DNA of 64,000 nt from Lachnospiraceae bacterium (GCA_017427685.1 JAFRSH010000010.1:1-64000), one strand, 5' to 3'; numbered from the stretch's first letter, positions 7,177-15,946 are shown. Notes: a model not told the origin generated them from the sequence alone. Translations and numbers: made by a program.

Positions 7177-10014
7177 TCATGCATTAGCTGTCCACTTAGC
7201 ATAGAGTGTGGTGTCTGCTGTGTAAGGTTTATCACTTGTTACAACATCACCCGTTAAACCTGCGTTGTCAAACCATCCTTCGAAAGTAAATCCATCCATT
7301 GTGGGACTAGAAGGAAGTGTTATTTTTCCAACTTTATTTGTTGTCTTTGCCTCTGACTTCGCTCCAGTATAATCTGTTCCGTAATCGAATGAGATCGTAT
7401 AGGTTTTATAGACTGCGAAATCTACTGTTACTTCAATTGCATCTGCAGATTCAGCAGTGATCTTTACCTTGGGATTGGCCGACTGCGCTCCGGGGGTAAA
7501 CGAACCGGTCTCTGCGATCGTATATCCGTCACCGGCAACAACCTTAGGATAAGCGGATGCCTCTTCATCTTTTGCATACCCTGAAGGAACTGCGAAATCA
7601 ACTCCAAATGTGATCTCTGCGGCATCGCCAACATACTTAACAACTGCTGCCGAAGCTATAGGATCTGTCCAAGTTACCGCTCCGGTCTGAGCATTAACGG
7701 CTGCTGTACAAGCCTTGCCTTTCTTGATCTCAGCAACAAGCTGTGTCTTACCATTCTCAGGGGTAAATGTGGTATTTTTCACGGTTCCATATACCGCATT
7801 AACCTTGATGTTAGCGTACTCGCGGATTGCGAATACAAGAGTATTATTCGAATCGGTAAGAAGTCCAGTGAGCTTGTACTCGCCAGCTGCGATTGCGTCT
7901 GTGGTATCACCTTTTTCAGTTGCTGAAGCCTCAGGCTTGTACTGATTAGCAGCACTTGAGGGATCAGTCAGCGCACAGATCTTGGTCGTTTCGTTAGGAA
8001 GACCTGCTTTCCAATACTCTGCATCTGTAAGTGCTTCAAGAGCAACACCTGTCTGAGCTTTCTGCGTCCACTTTGTAACAGGAGCAATCGACTCATCAAT
8101 GTAGAAACCAGCGGCCTTATAGCCGGCCTGTCCTTCTGTTCCTATAGCTGCATTATACTTTGCAAAATAAATAGTTACCTTATTTGCAGCCTGACCATTT
8201 GATACTGTGCTGTAGAGATTATACTCCTTGCCTTCCTTAGCTACATAAAGAGCGATATACTTAGATGCTCTCTTCGAGCTTGCCTTGTCGCCCTGACGAC
8301 GAATGAGAAGTAATGCTTTAGTGTTTTCTTTTACAACACTGTCTTTTACGACTGTTCTGTTGAAGGAAGCGTCGTTTTTCTCTTTGCTCGATGCACCATC
8401 AGAAATGTCACCAGTTGCAGTAGAAGCAAGAGTTGCAGTCTTCTTGGTACCTTTTACTGTGCTGTACTTTCCTGAAAGCTTTTCTGTAATCTTAAGCTTA
8501 GAGGGATCAAACTTCTTCCACTTAACTGTTGTCCAATCAATGGCTGCATCACCTGTTGCAGCGTAATCAGCTGTAGCAACAACCGCGTATTCAAAAACTG
8601 TACCTTCGTCTCTGCCCTTTGTATTTGCTGTAGCTGTGTTGAAAGCAAATGTCTGGTCAAAGCCGGTGGTTTCCATTGTAAGAGTACTCGTTCCGGTATA
8701 TCCGGCAAATCCCTTGATATCACCAAGGGTAAGACCCTTCTTTGTGAATTCATCTGCTGTAGCAATAAGGAACTCGCCTTCAACGTTATCTTTAGTCCAA
8801 ACAATGGGAGCTTCATCCTGTAATCCAAGATCAATCAGAGTGTAAGCTGAAGCGGGCTTCTTCTCTGTAGCTGACTTGCGGATAGCAATCTTGAAATCCT
8901 CAGGAAGTACACCGCCATCAATGTTGGCCTTTATAATTTCAAACATCTTATCGATGCTGAGAGTCTTCACCTGCTTACTTGTGTATGAATAATAATACTT
9001 GTTAGCGGTATCATCCTTAACTTCTTTTCCGGCATTAGTATTCTTCTTGTCAAGAGGCTTATAAGCCGTAACCTTTGCACTCTGACCGGTTCCTACTGTA
9101 CCTCCGATAATCGCATCACTGAATGTAGCAGTCTTAAGGTTAGGAAGAATTGTGAACCATTTAACAGGTACATATTCGTCTCCGCTCAGATTAGTCTTTA
9201 CTGCAAGAGAAAAATCAAATCCGTTCTTAAGAGCGATTGTGTCCTTTGCAACATCGATCTTGGCCTTAGGAGCCTTTGCCTGCTTAGCGATCTTAACCTT
9301 TGCTACCTTGCTGCCAAACTGAGCAGCGCCTTCACTACTCGAAACGCCTGCCTGCTTAATGTAGATTGTTCCGCCTGCTTCAAGCATGTTCGAAAGATCA
9401 GTTCCTAAGAAACCGTCTGCAGTAGCCTGATTCTTACTGTCTTTTCTGGTCGACTCGGTAAGGCTGTTTGCCTGATACCACTTGTCCTGATCAGCACTCC
9501 AATAAAGTTTAGCACTAGCAATAGCGACCTGCTTCTTGGTAGCTTTATCAACATAGTATGCAGAAATAACGTCTGCCGATCTGGGAACATCAGCCTGAGT
9601 GTAGTCGATAACGCCTACAACCTTATTGGCATTTCCCTTAATCGTGAGGTTAGCAGCAACTGTTTCTTCAACCTCTGCTTCTTTGTTGCATACATAAAGG
9701 AAAACATCTTTGTTTGTGCCTTTGATTCCAAGATCTGCGATGGAAATTTTATTTGTTGCCATCTGCCCGGTAGCTGCCTGACCGGCCTTGATCTTGTTTC
9801 CGGAAGCCGCCTTCACAACGTATACATAAGCGTTGGAGCCGGCTGTAACAGTATCATTTGTGGCATCATACTCTGCGGCAACGGGAGTTGTCTTGGTAGG
9901 AGCTGCTGCAGCCTGCTCATCAGCCTTCGCACCAACAGCAGCAAACGCTACGATGCAAAGCGCAAATGTCAAAAGACCTACGATTAAGCCCTTTGAGAAA
10001 TTAAACTTCTTCAT
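7177..10014 (-). CDS. large secreted surface protein B (copy with the complete leader)
   Basis: The protein has 945 residues with the same signal peptide as protein A (MKKFNFSKGLIVGLLTFALC) and a likely cut before ADEQ. The body is Ala/Lys/Thr-rich with blocks nearly identical to A. The C-terminal 70 residues are a Listeria-Bacteroides (InlB B-type) repeat, ending GFTFEGWFD and then TTLYAKWTANA, found in many cell-surface proteins. The ATG at 10014 has AGGAGG nine nt upstream; a longer in-frame opening to 10185 lies in the leader and is rejected. The leader holds a SigD-type promoter and CsrA-like sites, so expression probably follows the motility programme. No SLH, sortase or enzymatic motif is seen. 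An S-layer-like or adhesin role is possible but unproven. Confidence 0.88.
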   Translation of the reverse strand: MKKFNFSKGLIVGLLTFALCIVAFAAVGAKADEQAAAAPTKTTPVAAEYDATNDTVTAGSNAYVYVVKAASGNKIKAGQAATGQMATNKISIADLGIKGTNKDVFLYVCNKEAEVEETVAANLTIKGNANKVVGVIDYTQADVPRSADVISAYYVDKATKKQVAIASAKLYWSADQDKWYQANSLTESTRKDSKNQATADGFLGTDLSNMLEAGGTIYIKQAGVSSSEGAAQFGSKVAKVKIAKQAKAPKAKIDVAKDTIALKNGFDFSLAVKTNLSGDEYVPVKWFTILPNLKTATFSDAIIGGTVGTGQSAKVTAYKPLDKKNTNAGKEVKDDTANKYYYSYTSKQVKTLSIDKMFEIIKANIDGGVLPEDFKIAIRKSATEKKPASAYTLIDLGLQDEAPIVWTKDNVEGEFLIATADEFTKKGLTLGDIKGFAGYTGTSTLTMETTGFDQTFAFNTATANTKGRDEGTVFEYAVVATADYAATGDAAIDWTTVKWKKFDPSKLKITEKLSGKYSTVKGTKKTATLASTATGDISDGASSKEKNDASFNRTVVKDSVVKENTKALLLIRRQGDKASSKRASKYIALYVAKEGKEYNLYSTVSNGQAANKVTIYFAKYNAAIGTEGQAGYKAAGFYIDESIAPVTKWTQKAQTGVALEALTDAEYWKAGLPNETTKICALTDPSSAANQYKPEASATEKGDTTDAIAAGEYKLTGLLTDSNNTLVFAIREYANIKVNAVYGTVKNTTFTPENGKTQLVAEIKKGKACTAAVNAQTGAVTWTDPIASAAVVKYVGDAAEITFGVDFAVPSGYAKDEEASAYPKVVAGDGYTIAETGSFTPGAQSANPKVKITAESADAIEVTVDFAVYKTYTISFDYGTDYTGAKSEAKTTNKVGKITLPSSPTMDGFTFEGWFDNAGLTGDVVTSDKPYTADTTLYAKWTANA

Positions 10015-10023
10015 AAAATTTAC
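9889..10023 (-). repeat. right arm of long inverted repeat (5' end of surface gene B)
   Basis: The complement of 9889-10014 matches 1402-1527 at 122 of 126 positions. Similarity ends just upstream of the start codon, within the ribosome-site region. A second strong inverted match lies inside the genes (about 9210-9324 against 2116-2229). The arms lie in opposite orientation 8.6 kb apart, so recombination between them would invert the segment, not delete it. Confidence 0.9.
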
Positions 10024-10067
10024 CTCCTTGTGGTAGTGTATCCTGCCCGTGTCCATCCTTGTACACG
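10019..10067 (-). promoter_or_regulatory. CsrA-type binding sites in the surface gene B leader
   Basis: On the minus strand GTACAAGGATGG (10053-10064) matches the known CsrA consensus RUACARGGAUGU at all but the last position. It is presented by a small hairpin (stem 10048-10052 with 10063-10067) with GGA in the loop. A second ACAAGGAGG overlaps the ribosome site. This is the two-site layout known for CsrA repression of flagellin translation. The sites are seen; binding is inferred. Confidence 0.6.
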
Positions 10068-10231
10068 AACATCTGAGAAGCTTCCCTGATCTGTCAGGTG
10101 TACGGGGCCTGAGGGGTCCATGGGAAACCCGGATGTGCGGCCGGTCTATTCCGGCGTCGCGCCTCATAAGTAAAGCAATTTGCACATTGCAGTTAAAAAT
10201 AAAAGAGCGGATTGCTCGTCTGCTGATATTT

Positions 10232-10258
10232 ATATCGACATGGGACTCGGTATACTTA
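10232..10258 (-). promoter_or_regulatory. SigD (sigma-28) type promoter of surface gene B
   Basis: On the minus strand TAAG (10255-10258), a 15-nt spacer and GTCGATAT (10232-10239) fit the flagellar sigma consensus TAAA-N15-GCCGATAT. The flagellin gene has a promoter with the same TAAG and GTCGATAT boxes. The leader from here to the start codon is about 220 nt and contains further short inverted repeats. Confidence 0.65.
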
Positions 10259-10401
10259 ACACCAATTTATGTCTTTTTTTAAAAATTTTCAGCAGATTTT
10301 TTCTTCCTTCCGAGCAGGATAGTCTACAAACTTCATTGTAACACATAATTCAAATAATTACCAGTATTTAATTGCATCTTTGAACTATTTGTATTCAAAA
10401 A

Positions 10402-10443
10402 CACCTAATTGTGATTTTTGCATTTAAACATCACAATTAGGTG
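10402..10443. terminator. terminator after the neuB operon
   Basis: A perfect 14-bp stem, CACCTAATTGTGAT (10402-10415) with its complement at 10430-10443, lies between the end of neuB and the SigD promoter of surface gene B. A-rich sequence on the plus-strand left side (10397-10400) gives a short T-tract for leftward transcripts. Apart from this and the promoter and leader of B, 10015-10529 holds nothing recognised. Confidence 0.65.
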
Positions 10444-10529
10444 CGCGTGTTGTTAATCAAGTTAACGATTCCATCACGTTTTTCAGCACTTTTTCGGCCG
10501 ATTTTTCACGTTTTTCGATAAACTCTATT

Positions 10530-12038
10530 TTACCAATCCCTGAGTATCGACTTTCTCTCAAGCGGATCGAGCTTGGCGATCTGAGGATCTTCGTAGTAGG
10601 AATCGCCTCTCGCGTGTGTCGTCGAAACTTCCTCGAAGATAGCGCCGTTCTTTGAGGTGAAGGCATGCGGTTCGCCGCGCATGACGGTCTTGATGTCTCC
10701 CGGCTTCATCGTGAAGGTCGTGCCCTCCATCTCGACCTCGAGGTCGCCGTAGAGGAGCTGGAAGGTCTCTTCTTTCTTCATATGATAATGCATCGGATTC
10801 TTCTGCCCCGGAAGCACGATGATGAGCTTCTTGCAGTACTCTCTGTTCACAATGCTTATGATGATCGCTCCGAATTGCCTGAAATGCTTCATCCCGTAGT
10901 GATGCGAAAGCTCAACATCGAACTCGTTTCCGAGTGCTATGCCTGCTTCGTAGAGCATACCTTTGGCATCATGGACAACACTTCGCATGATGCTGATGTC
11001 GCTGTATTTCTCAGGCTCGAAGAGTGCCTCATTGACTGCGTAATCCTTAGAAGCGGTCATGCCTTCGTAGAACTGTCCCGAAACGGTCTGCTTCTCTCCG
11101 CACGGCATCGCGAAGAAAACGTCCTCGCGTTTGAGCGTATCGCCCGCCTTGATCTCATGCGCGGCAAAGACGCCTCTCATAAGTGAACGGAGCGAATCCT
11201 TCTCCGCAACAGAAACATATTTTCCGGGGATCTGTCCTTCCCTTGTCTTCTTGAGACCGCACATCTCGCGCGCATCAAGTACTGCTTTGACCCAGTTCCC
11301 GGCTTGTTCTGGATTCATCGAGTACGCATTAAGCTTGATGGTCTCCGTCGGGAGTCCGACATGGCGCTCAAGGATCGTCGCGCCCTTAGCTGCGGCAATA
11401 ACCGCAGGGATAGTATCCGTAGGATCCTCATGTCCCGAGTAACCGATCGCAACATCCGGATAGCGCTTCTTCATCCTGTCTATGAAATCGAGCTGGAGTC
11501 TGTCACGTCCGGCAGGATACTCTGCAACACAGTGAAGGAAGGCGAAATCGGAGCCCTTGTGCGTGAAGAAATTGTATAGCTTGTCGATATCGGAGATCAC
11601 AAGTCCGCCCGTCGAGACTATGAGCGGTCTGTGTGCCGCTGCCGCTGCTTCAAGAAGCGGCCAATCCTGTGCGGAGCAGCTCGCGATCTTAATGATGTCA
11701 AGTCCCTGATCCTTGCAAAGCTCAACGCCCGCTTCATCGAATGGAGTGCTCATGGCGATCATGCCTTCTTCACGGATCGCAGCAACGAGCTCGTCAAACT
11801 GCTCGCGCGTGAGCCTTGTGGATTCAAAGCGCGGGATGTGCTTTATGTCCGTTCTACCCTTGTAGTCGGGATGGATGAACGTGTCGAGCTCACGGTACTG
11901 AAGTTTCACCGCAGCGTTAATGTTGTACTCACGCGCGATCCGCCCCATGGCTCTGATGATCTCACGTCCGTGCTCTACACTTCCCTGGTGGCTGTTCGCC
12001 ATCTCAAAAATGAATAAGTCCTTAAAAAGTCCGCTCAT
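10530..12038 (-). CDS. neuB: NeuB-family sialic-acid-like synthase with C-terminal cupin
   Basis: The 502-residue protein condenses phosphoenolpyruvate with a hexosamine-derived aldose to give a nonulosonic acid (sialic, legionaminic or pseudaminic type). The N-terminal TIM barrel begins FIFEMANSHQG and contains IIKIASCSAQDWPLL, STGGLV and GYSGHEDP. An SAF-like domain follows (about residues 290-350). The last 120 residues form a cupin (MHYHMKKEETF, then MKPGD and EPHAF), which ordinary NeuB of about 350 residues lacks. The ATG at 12038 has GGAAAGGA upstream and fits family starts better than the ATG at 12077. It is last in the glycosylation operon, behind rhuM-fic, neuA and maf. The exact sugar cannot be told. 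Confidence 0.85.
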   Translation of the reverse strand: MSGLFKDLFIFEMANSHQGSVEHGREIIRAMGRIAREYNINAAVKLQYRELDTFIHPDYKGRTDIKHIPRFESTRLTREQFDELVAAIREEGMIAMSTPFDEAGVELCKDQGLDIIKIASCSAQDWPLLEAAAAAHRPLIVSTGGLVISDIDKLYNFFTHKGSDFAFLHCVAEYPAGRDRLQLDFIDRMKKRYPDVAIGYSGHEDPTDTIPAVIAAAKGATILERHVGLPTETIKLNAYSMNPEQAGNWVKAVLDAREMCGLKKTREGQIPGKYVSVAEKDSLRSLMRGVFAAHEIKAGDTLKREDVFFAMPCGEKQTVSGQFYEGMTASKDYAVNEALFEPEKYSDISIMRSVVHDAKGMLYEAGIALGNEFDVELSHHYGMKHFRQFGAIIISIVNREYCKKLIIVLPGQKNPMHYHMKKEETFQLLYGDLEVEMEGTTFTMKPGDIKTVMRGEPHAFTSKNGAIFEEVSTTHARGDSYYEDPQIAKLDPLERKSILRDW

Positions 12039-12080
12039 AAGCTTTTCCTTTCCGTCAAATTCATCTAATAACTTCATTAA

Positions 12081-13022
12081 CTATCTTAGTTGCAATAAAT
12101 TCATCACTAAGGTAGTCATAACATCTTTTTCTTTTGGATCTGACTCTGCTATCATAAGCGTTATCGCCACTAATGCTCCATCAGAAATAGCCTTCACACC
12201 ATCCTTGATCAATACATTATTACGATCCAAGAACTCCAAGAAAAGTGATGCCGCAATCCTTTTACAACCATCGGCAAAAGGATGATCTTTGATCATAAAG
12301 TACAAAAGATTAGCCGCCTTTTCCTCCAGTGACGGATATACATCTCCACCGAATACATTCTGGTAGACTGCAGCCAAAATCCCCTCAACCTTGCCTTTTT
12401 CTTTTTCAACACCAAAGACATCGGATTTAAACGTATTCTCCATGTGATTTATCATTCTTCGACAATCTTCATACGTTATTCTGTATACAGGCGCCGACCC
12501 CTCCGGTTTTTGAATTGATTGATGGTCATACTCATCCAAAAGAGTAAGCGCTTCAGTGTATAAATTTGCTGCTTTCAGTACGTTTTCGCACTCGATCTCC
12601 AGTGTACTTGAAAGCATTTTGCTCTGGATTTCTACTGTTTTTTGTAACGCTTCAAGTCTTTTATTATTGATAGCATAACCCTTTATGATATATTGTTTTA
12701 AGACTCTTGTAGCCCATTGTCTGAATTCTACACCTCTTTGTGATTTTACGCGATATCCAACCGATATAATCACATCCAAATTATAATACTTGGGTGGTCT
12801 GGACGCTTTATTTGTACTTCTGTCGAAAATTTCGACAGAAGTATTTTTATCCAGTTCTCCTTCAGTAAAGATATTGCCAATGTGATATGCAATTGACGAT
12901 CTGGCCGTATCAAAAAGTTCGCTCATTTGCTCCTGTGTGAGCCAAACAGTATCCCCATCAACCGGTACATTCAGCTTAACAGTTTTATCTGCAGTCTCAA
13001 ACAAAATGATTTCATTATCCAA
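12081..13022 (-). CDS. RhuM-type N-terminus fused to Fic/Doc domain
   Basis: The 313-residue protein has a RhuM ('virulence protein RhuM') N-terminal part with WLTQEQMSELFD, KYYNLDVIISVGYRVKS and EFRQWATRVLKQYI. A C-terminal Fic/Doc domain contains HPFADGCKRIAASLFLEFL (about residues 241-259), where Cys replaces the usual Asn of HPFxDGNKR. Fic proteins transfer AMP or phosphate to targets, and such genes are common in defence and toxin-antitoxin loci. The start is TTG at 13022 with GGGGGAG six nt upstream. It lies 44 bp after neuA and just before neuB, and looks more A/T-rich than its neighbours, so it is probably a late insertion into the glycosylation operon. No separate antitoxin is seen. 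Confidence 0.85.
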   Translation of the reverse strand: MDNEIILFETADKTVKLNVPVDGDTVWLTQEQMSELFDTARSSIAYHIGNIFTEGELDKNTSVEIFDRSTNKASRPPKYYNLDVIISVGYRVKSQRGVEFRQWATRVLKQYIIKGYAINNKRLEALQKTVEIQSKMLSSTLEIECENVLKAANLYTEALTLLDEYDHQSIQKPEGSAPVYRITYEDCRRMINHMENTFKSDVFGVEKEKGKVEGILAAVYQNVFGGDVYPSLEEKAANLLYFMIKDHPFADGCKRIAASLFLEFLDRNNVLIKDGVKAISDGALVAITLMIAESDPKEKDVMTTLVMNLLQLR

Positions 13023-13066
13023 AAATATCTCCCCCTATCATCTAATAATTTCTGTTGTTATTTTTT

Positions 13067-13819
13067 TTACGACAGAAGCTCTTCCGCTCTTTTAAGATCT
13101 TCCTCATAATCAATATCGCAATCGTCCTGCATAAGATATCCCAGCACCATGTCACCGGTCATCGAATGTTTCTCAGTGATCGTTTCGGGTCTGATGACGT
13201 CAATGCAGGCGTTTTGCAGATAAGCCTTCGGAAGTGCCTGACGCGGCATACTGCAGGCTTCAAGTCCCGGGATAGAGACTGCCGGCTTTATGATACCGAG
13301 TTCAGGCGAGGAATCTGCAGATTGGTTTGTTCTCTCATCAAAATCACCATCTTCGGGATCACCTTTGTCAATAAACCACATCTTGAAAGGAGTATCCTTC
13401 GCTTCCGCTACCGATCTCACACAGTCGGCTTCGGGATGATCAAGCAGCAATGTGACCATCTTGTCTATATCAGCCGGGTTCCGGGTCGGGAAAGTCGGGC
13501 GAAGGTGCACCACAATGTCCGGCTCGTAGCTCTCGTTTTCCTTGAGCCACTTAAGAGCATGCTCAAACACATCGATATCCAAAGAATCGTCCGCAGCAAA
13601 CTCGGCGGGTCGGAGAAACGGTACCTCCGCTCCTGCCTCGCGGCCGATACGCGCGTACTCCTCGCTGTCGGTTGAAAGGATGACTCTCGTCACAAGCTTT
13701 GAATCAAGAGCGTGCTCGATCGAATGTACCAGCATGGGTTTGCCCGCTATCATGCGGATATTCTTGTCCTTGATGGACTTCGAGCCGCTTCTAGCCGGTA
13801 TAAGTGCCAAAACTTCCAT
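13067..13819 (-). CDS. neuA: acylneuraminate (CMP-nonulosonate) cytidylyltransferase
   Basis: The 250-residue enzyme activates a nonulosonic acid with CTP to give the CMP-sugar used by the glycosyltransferase. The CTP-binding motif LIPARSGSKSIKDKNI lies at residues 6-21, and RPAEFAADDSLDID, HLRPTFPTRNP and a C-terminal DIDYEEDL follow the family pattern. The ATG at 13819 has AGGAAC upstream. It lies downstream of maf (42 bp), so maf, neuA, rhuM-fic and neuB form one leftward transcript. It could equally be named legF or pseF, because the sugar is not known. The sugar-nucleotide steps before NeuB are not in the window. Confidence 0.88.
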   Translation of the reverse strand: MEVLALIPARSGSKSIKDKNIRMIAGKPMLVHSIEHALDSKLVTRVILSTDSEEYARIGREAGAEVPFLRPAEFAADDSLDIDVFEHALKWLKENESYEPDIVVHLRPTFPTRNPADIDKMVTLLLDHPEADCVRSVAEAKDTPFKMWFIDKGDPEDGDFDERTNQSADSSPELGIIKPAVSIPGLEACSMPRQALPKAYLQNACIDVIRPETITEKHSMTGDMVLGYLMQDDCDIDYEEDLKRAEELLS

Positions 13820-13860
13820 ATCTATGTTCCTGTCTTTCTGTCGTTTCTATCGTTTCACTG

Positions 13861-15846
13861 TCAAATATGACAGTTCCTGATCAAGAATTCACATGCCGAA
13901 ACCACGCCTCTGAACGCAACTCTTGAAGCTTCGATATCAAAGAAGAACTTCGCGGTTTCGCTGTTTGCGGATGCTTTCTGTTCGAGGATCCTGCTGATCT
14001 CGTCCGCTTCAAAGGTAACGGCATAGTTATTGATCACAGGGAAGATAAGTCGTGATTCACATCTCTTCCTGATCTGTCCCATCTTTGTAACGAGGTTCTT
14101 CACTTCCTTCGAGATCACACCGGTTCCTGTCGTTCCGCTCTTGTACTGCTTCGCAAGGATCTGCTTGATGTTCTTCCCAATCTCTTCGCAGAGTGCGAGT
14201 CCCTCCTCAGCTTCTGCCTTGAGCTCCGGAAGTTTAGCCACTTCCTGCACATGAAGCTCTGTAAACTTCTCTCTTTCCTTAGCACCGAGTGCAGGGCTGA
14301 TCCCTGCGAGGATCTTGTCAAAGAGCGAATCACCGGGTCTTCCGTCCTCTGTCTTGCCACATGTCTCTGAGATCGCTTCTCTGAGGGTCATTACCTCTGT
14401 TCCGCGGATTAGTGCTCCGCCTTCTGTTGCATCTATCACACGGATCTCACGCTTTTCTTTCGAGATATGCTCGATAGTAGTTTCAAACCAGCGCAGATAG
14501 CCAAGCCAATCACTACGTGTCCTTACAGGGCTTCCGTCAACGCCCTCTACCATGGTTGTACCGATATCTCCGTTCACACCCGCCGAAACAGTTCCGCCGG
14601 CATGTGTTACATCACCTGTGTAAGCCAGATCCTGGCCGATCAGAATGATATCCTTAATCCCCAGATCACAACAGATCACAAATGCTGCGGTCGCAACACT
14701 GCCTCCGCTCGCGATGTTATCCTCCACAGTGACCCCACATGCTTCAAAGAGTTTCTTAGGGTAATCGCGGCAATTGTACAGCATCTTGGCCGCCCTGTGT
14801 TCCCGAAGCAGATCCGAGGGAGTCTGTTCGTCAAATATCACAGGGATATCACGTACTCTCTCGTCCGCGAAATTCTCCATCGGCTTATCGGGATCGATCG
14901 TAACAAACAGATCGGGGATGATATCCCGTGCGAGCATGTATTTGAGCGCCGTATCAACGGCGATTATCAGCGCACGTCCTTTTGCAGCCCGCAGCTCCTC
15001 TATATTCTTATCAAGAGAAGGGCCTGCCGATACAATAACTGCCGCCGATCCCGAAATGTCTGTTTTCTTCAGGTCACTAACAAAGTAAGCTCCGCTGATC
15101 GCCTCGATGTTCTCAAGTATATGTACCGTTCCTTCATCTCTGAAACGGGTCATTGTGTTCTTATTTACCAGCAGTCTTTCACGGTTGTCATTGATCTGTT
15201 TTAAGAACGAAGCATACTCCGCCGGAAAAGCTCTGTCGTAGCCCGGGTGAGCACACACATCCATGCGCGGAAGGCTGTAAAAATCAACTGCTTTGATAAG
15301 TGTTTCATAAAACTGAGACGGATTTTCAGCCGTGTTTATAAGGATCAATCTCTCATCCCTGAGTTTCTTATGGTTATTCTCAAACACCTCGGGAACAGGT
15401 TCGCAAACCAACACCTTGCTCCTGTCATCAAGCATCCCAAGCAGTTCCTCTAGTAACTGCCCGTCTCCGCTTCCGAACATGATAACGATACGGGCCGATG
15501 TATCTTTAAATCTGTCGCTGAGTCCCTCGGGCTTCCTGTCGGGAAAAGCTGCTTCGATCCTTTCCTTCAATCCATGTACCATGACATCGGACAATCTCGC
15601 AAGATCACCGTCCTCCATCGCTTTCAGCGCTTCTCCCATGGCAGGTATGGCGTTTTCCTTCAGATCCCTGAGCACTTCATCGTCCTTACTTTCGTCCAAA
15701 GCAAAAAGCTTCTCAAAAAAAGGAGCCAGTTTCCCTGTCAGATCAGCCATGCGTTTTAACGCTTTGTCTCTTTCCTGCTTTTCACAGCACTCGGCCAATT
15801 CCTCAATATCACCGATGATGTGAAGACTCATCCCGTACAGGTCCAT
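13861..15846 (-). CDS. Maf-type motility accessory factor (DUF115) flagellin glycosyltransferase
   Basis: The 661-residue protein belongs to the Maf/DUF115 (MptE-like) family, which transfers nonulosonic acids to flagellin in the cytoplasm. The core contains AAVIVSAGPSLDKNIEEL, DLFVTIDPDKP, SGGSVATAAFVICCDLG, IILIGQDLAYTG and THAGG, all typical. ATG at 15846 is preferred (GAGGAG seven nt upstream) over the GTG at 15849. It opens the glycosylation operon just downstream of flagellin. Family and role are secure; the donor sugar is not. Confidence 0.9.
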   Translation of the reverse strand: MDLYGMSLHIIGDIEELAECCEKQERDKALKRMADLTGKLAPFFEKLFALDESKDDEVLRDLKENAIPAMGEALKAMEDGDLARLSDVMVHGLKERIEAAFPDRKPEGLSDRFKDTSARIVIMFGSGDGQLLEELLGMLDDRSKVLVCEPVPEVFENNHKKLRDERLILINTAENPSQFYETLIKAVDFYSLPRMDVCAHPGYDRAFPAEYASFLKQINDNRERLLVNKNTMTRFRDEGTVHILENIEAISGAYFVSDLKKTDISGSAAVIVSAGPSLDKNIEELRAAKGRALIIAVDTALKYMLARDIIPDLFVTIDPDKPMENFADERVRDIPVIFDEQTPSDLLREHRAAKMLYNCRDYPKKLFEACGVTVEDNIASGGSVATAAFVICCDLGIKDIILIGQDLAYTGDVTHAGGTVSAGVNGDIGTTMVEGVDGSPVRTRSDWLGYLRWFETTIEHISKEKREIRVIDATEGGALIRGTEVMTLREAISETCGKTEDGRPGDSLFDKILAGISPALGAKEREKFTELHVQEVAKLPELKAEAEEGLALCEEIGKNIKQILAKQYKSGTTGTGVISKEVKNLVTKMGQIRKRCESRLIFPVINNYAVTFEADEISRILEQKASANSETAKFFFDIEASRVAFRGVVSACEFLIRNCHI

Positions 15847-15946
15847 CACTACACTCCTCTCATGCTTGTGGATTTCACTTACATGTTTCTATTATACAGC
15901 AATCAACTCGTTACTCATACTATTAATTCTATACGTGTATAAGTCT

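Noticed and set aside
1402..10014. Surface proteins A and B as SLH-domain S-layer or sortase-anchored proteins
   Set aside because: No SLH repeats, LPXTG motif or C-terminal membrane anchor are seen. An S-layer-like role is kept only as a possibility.
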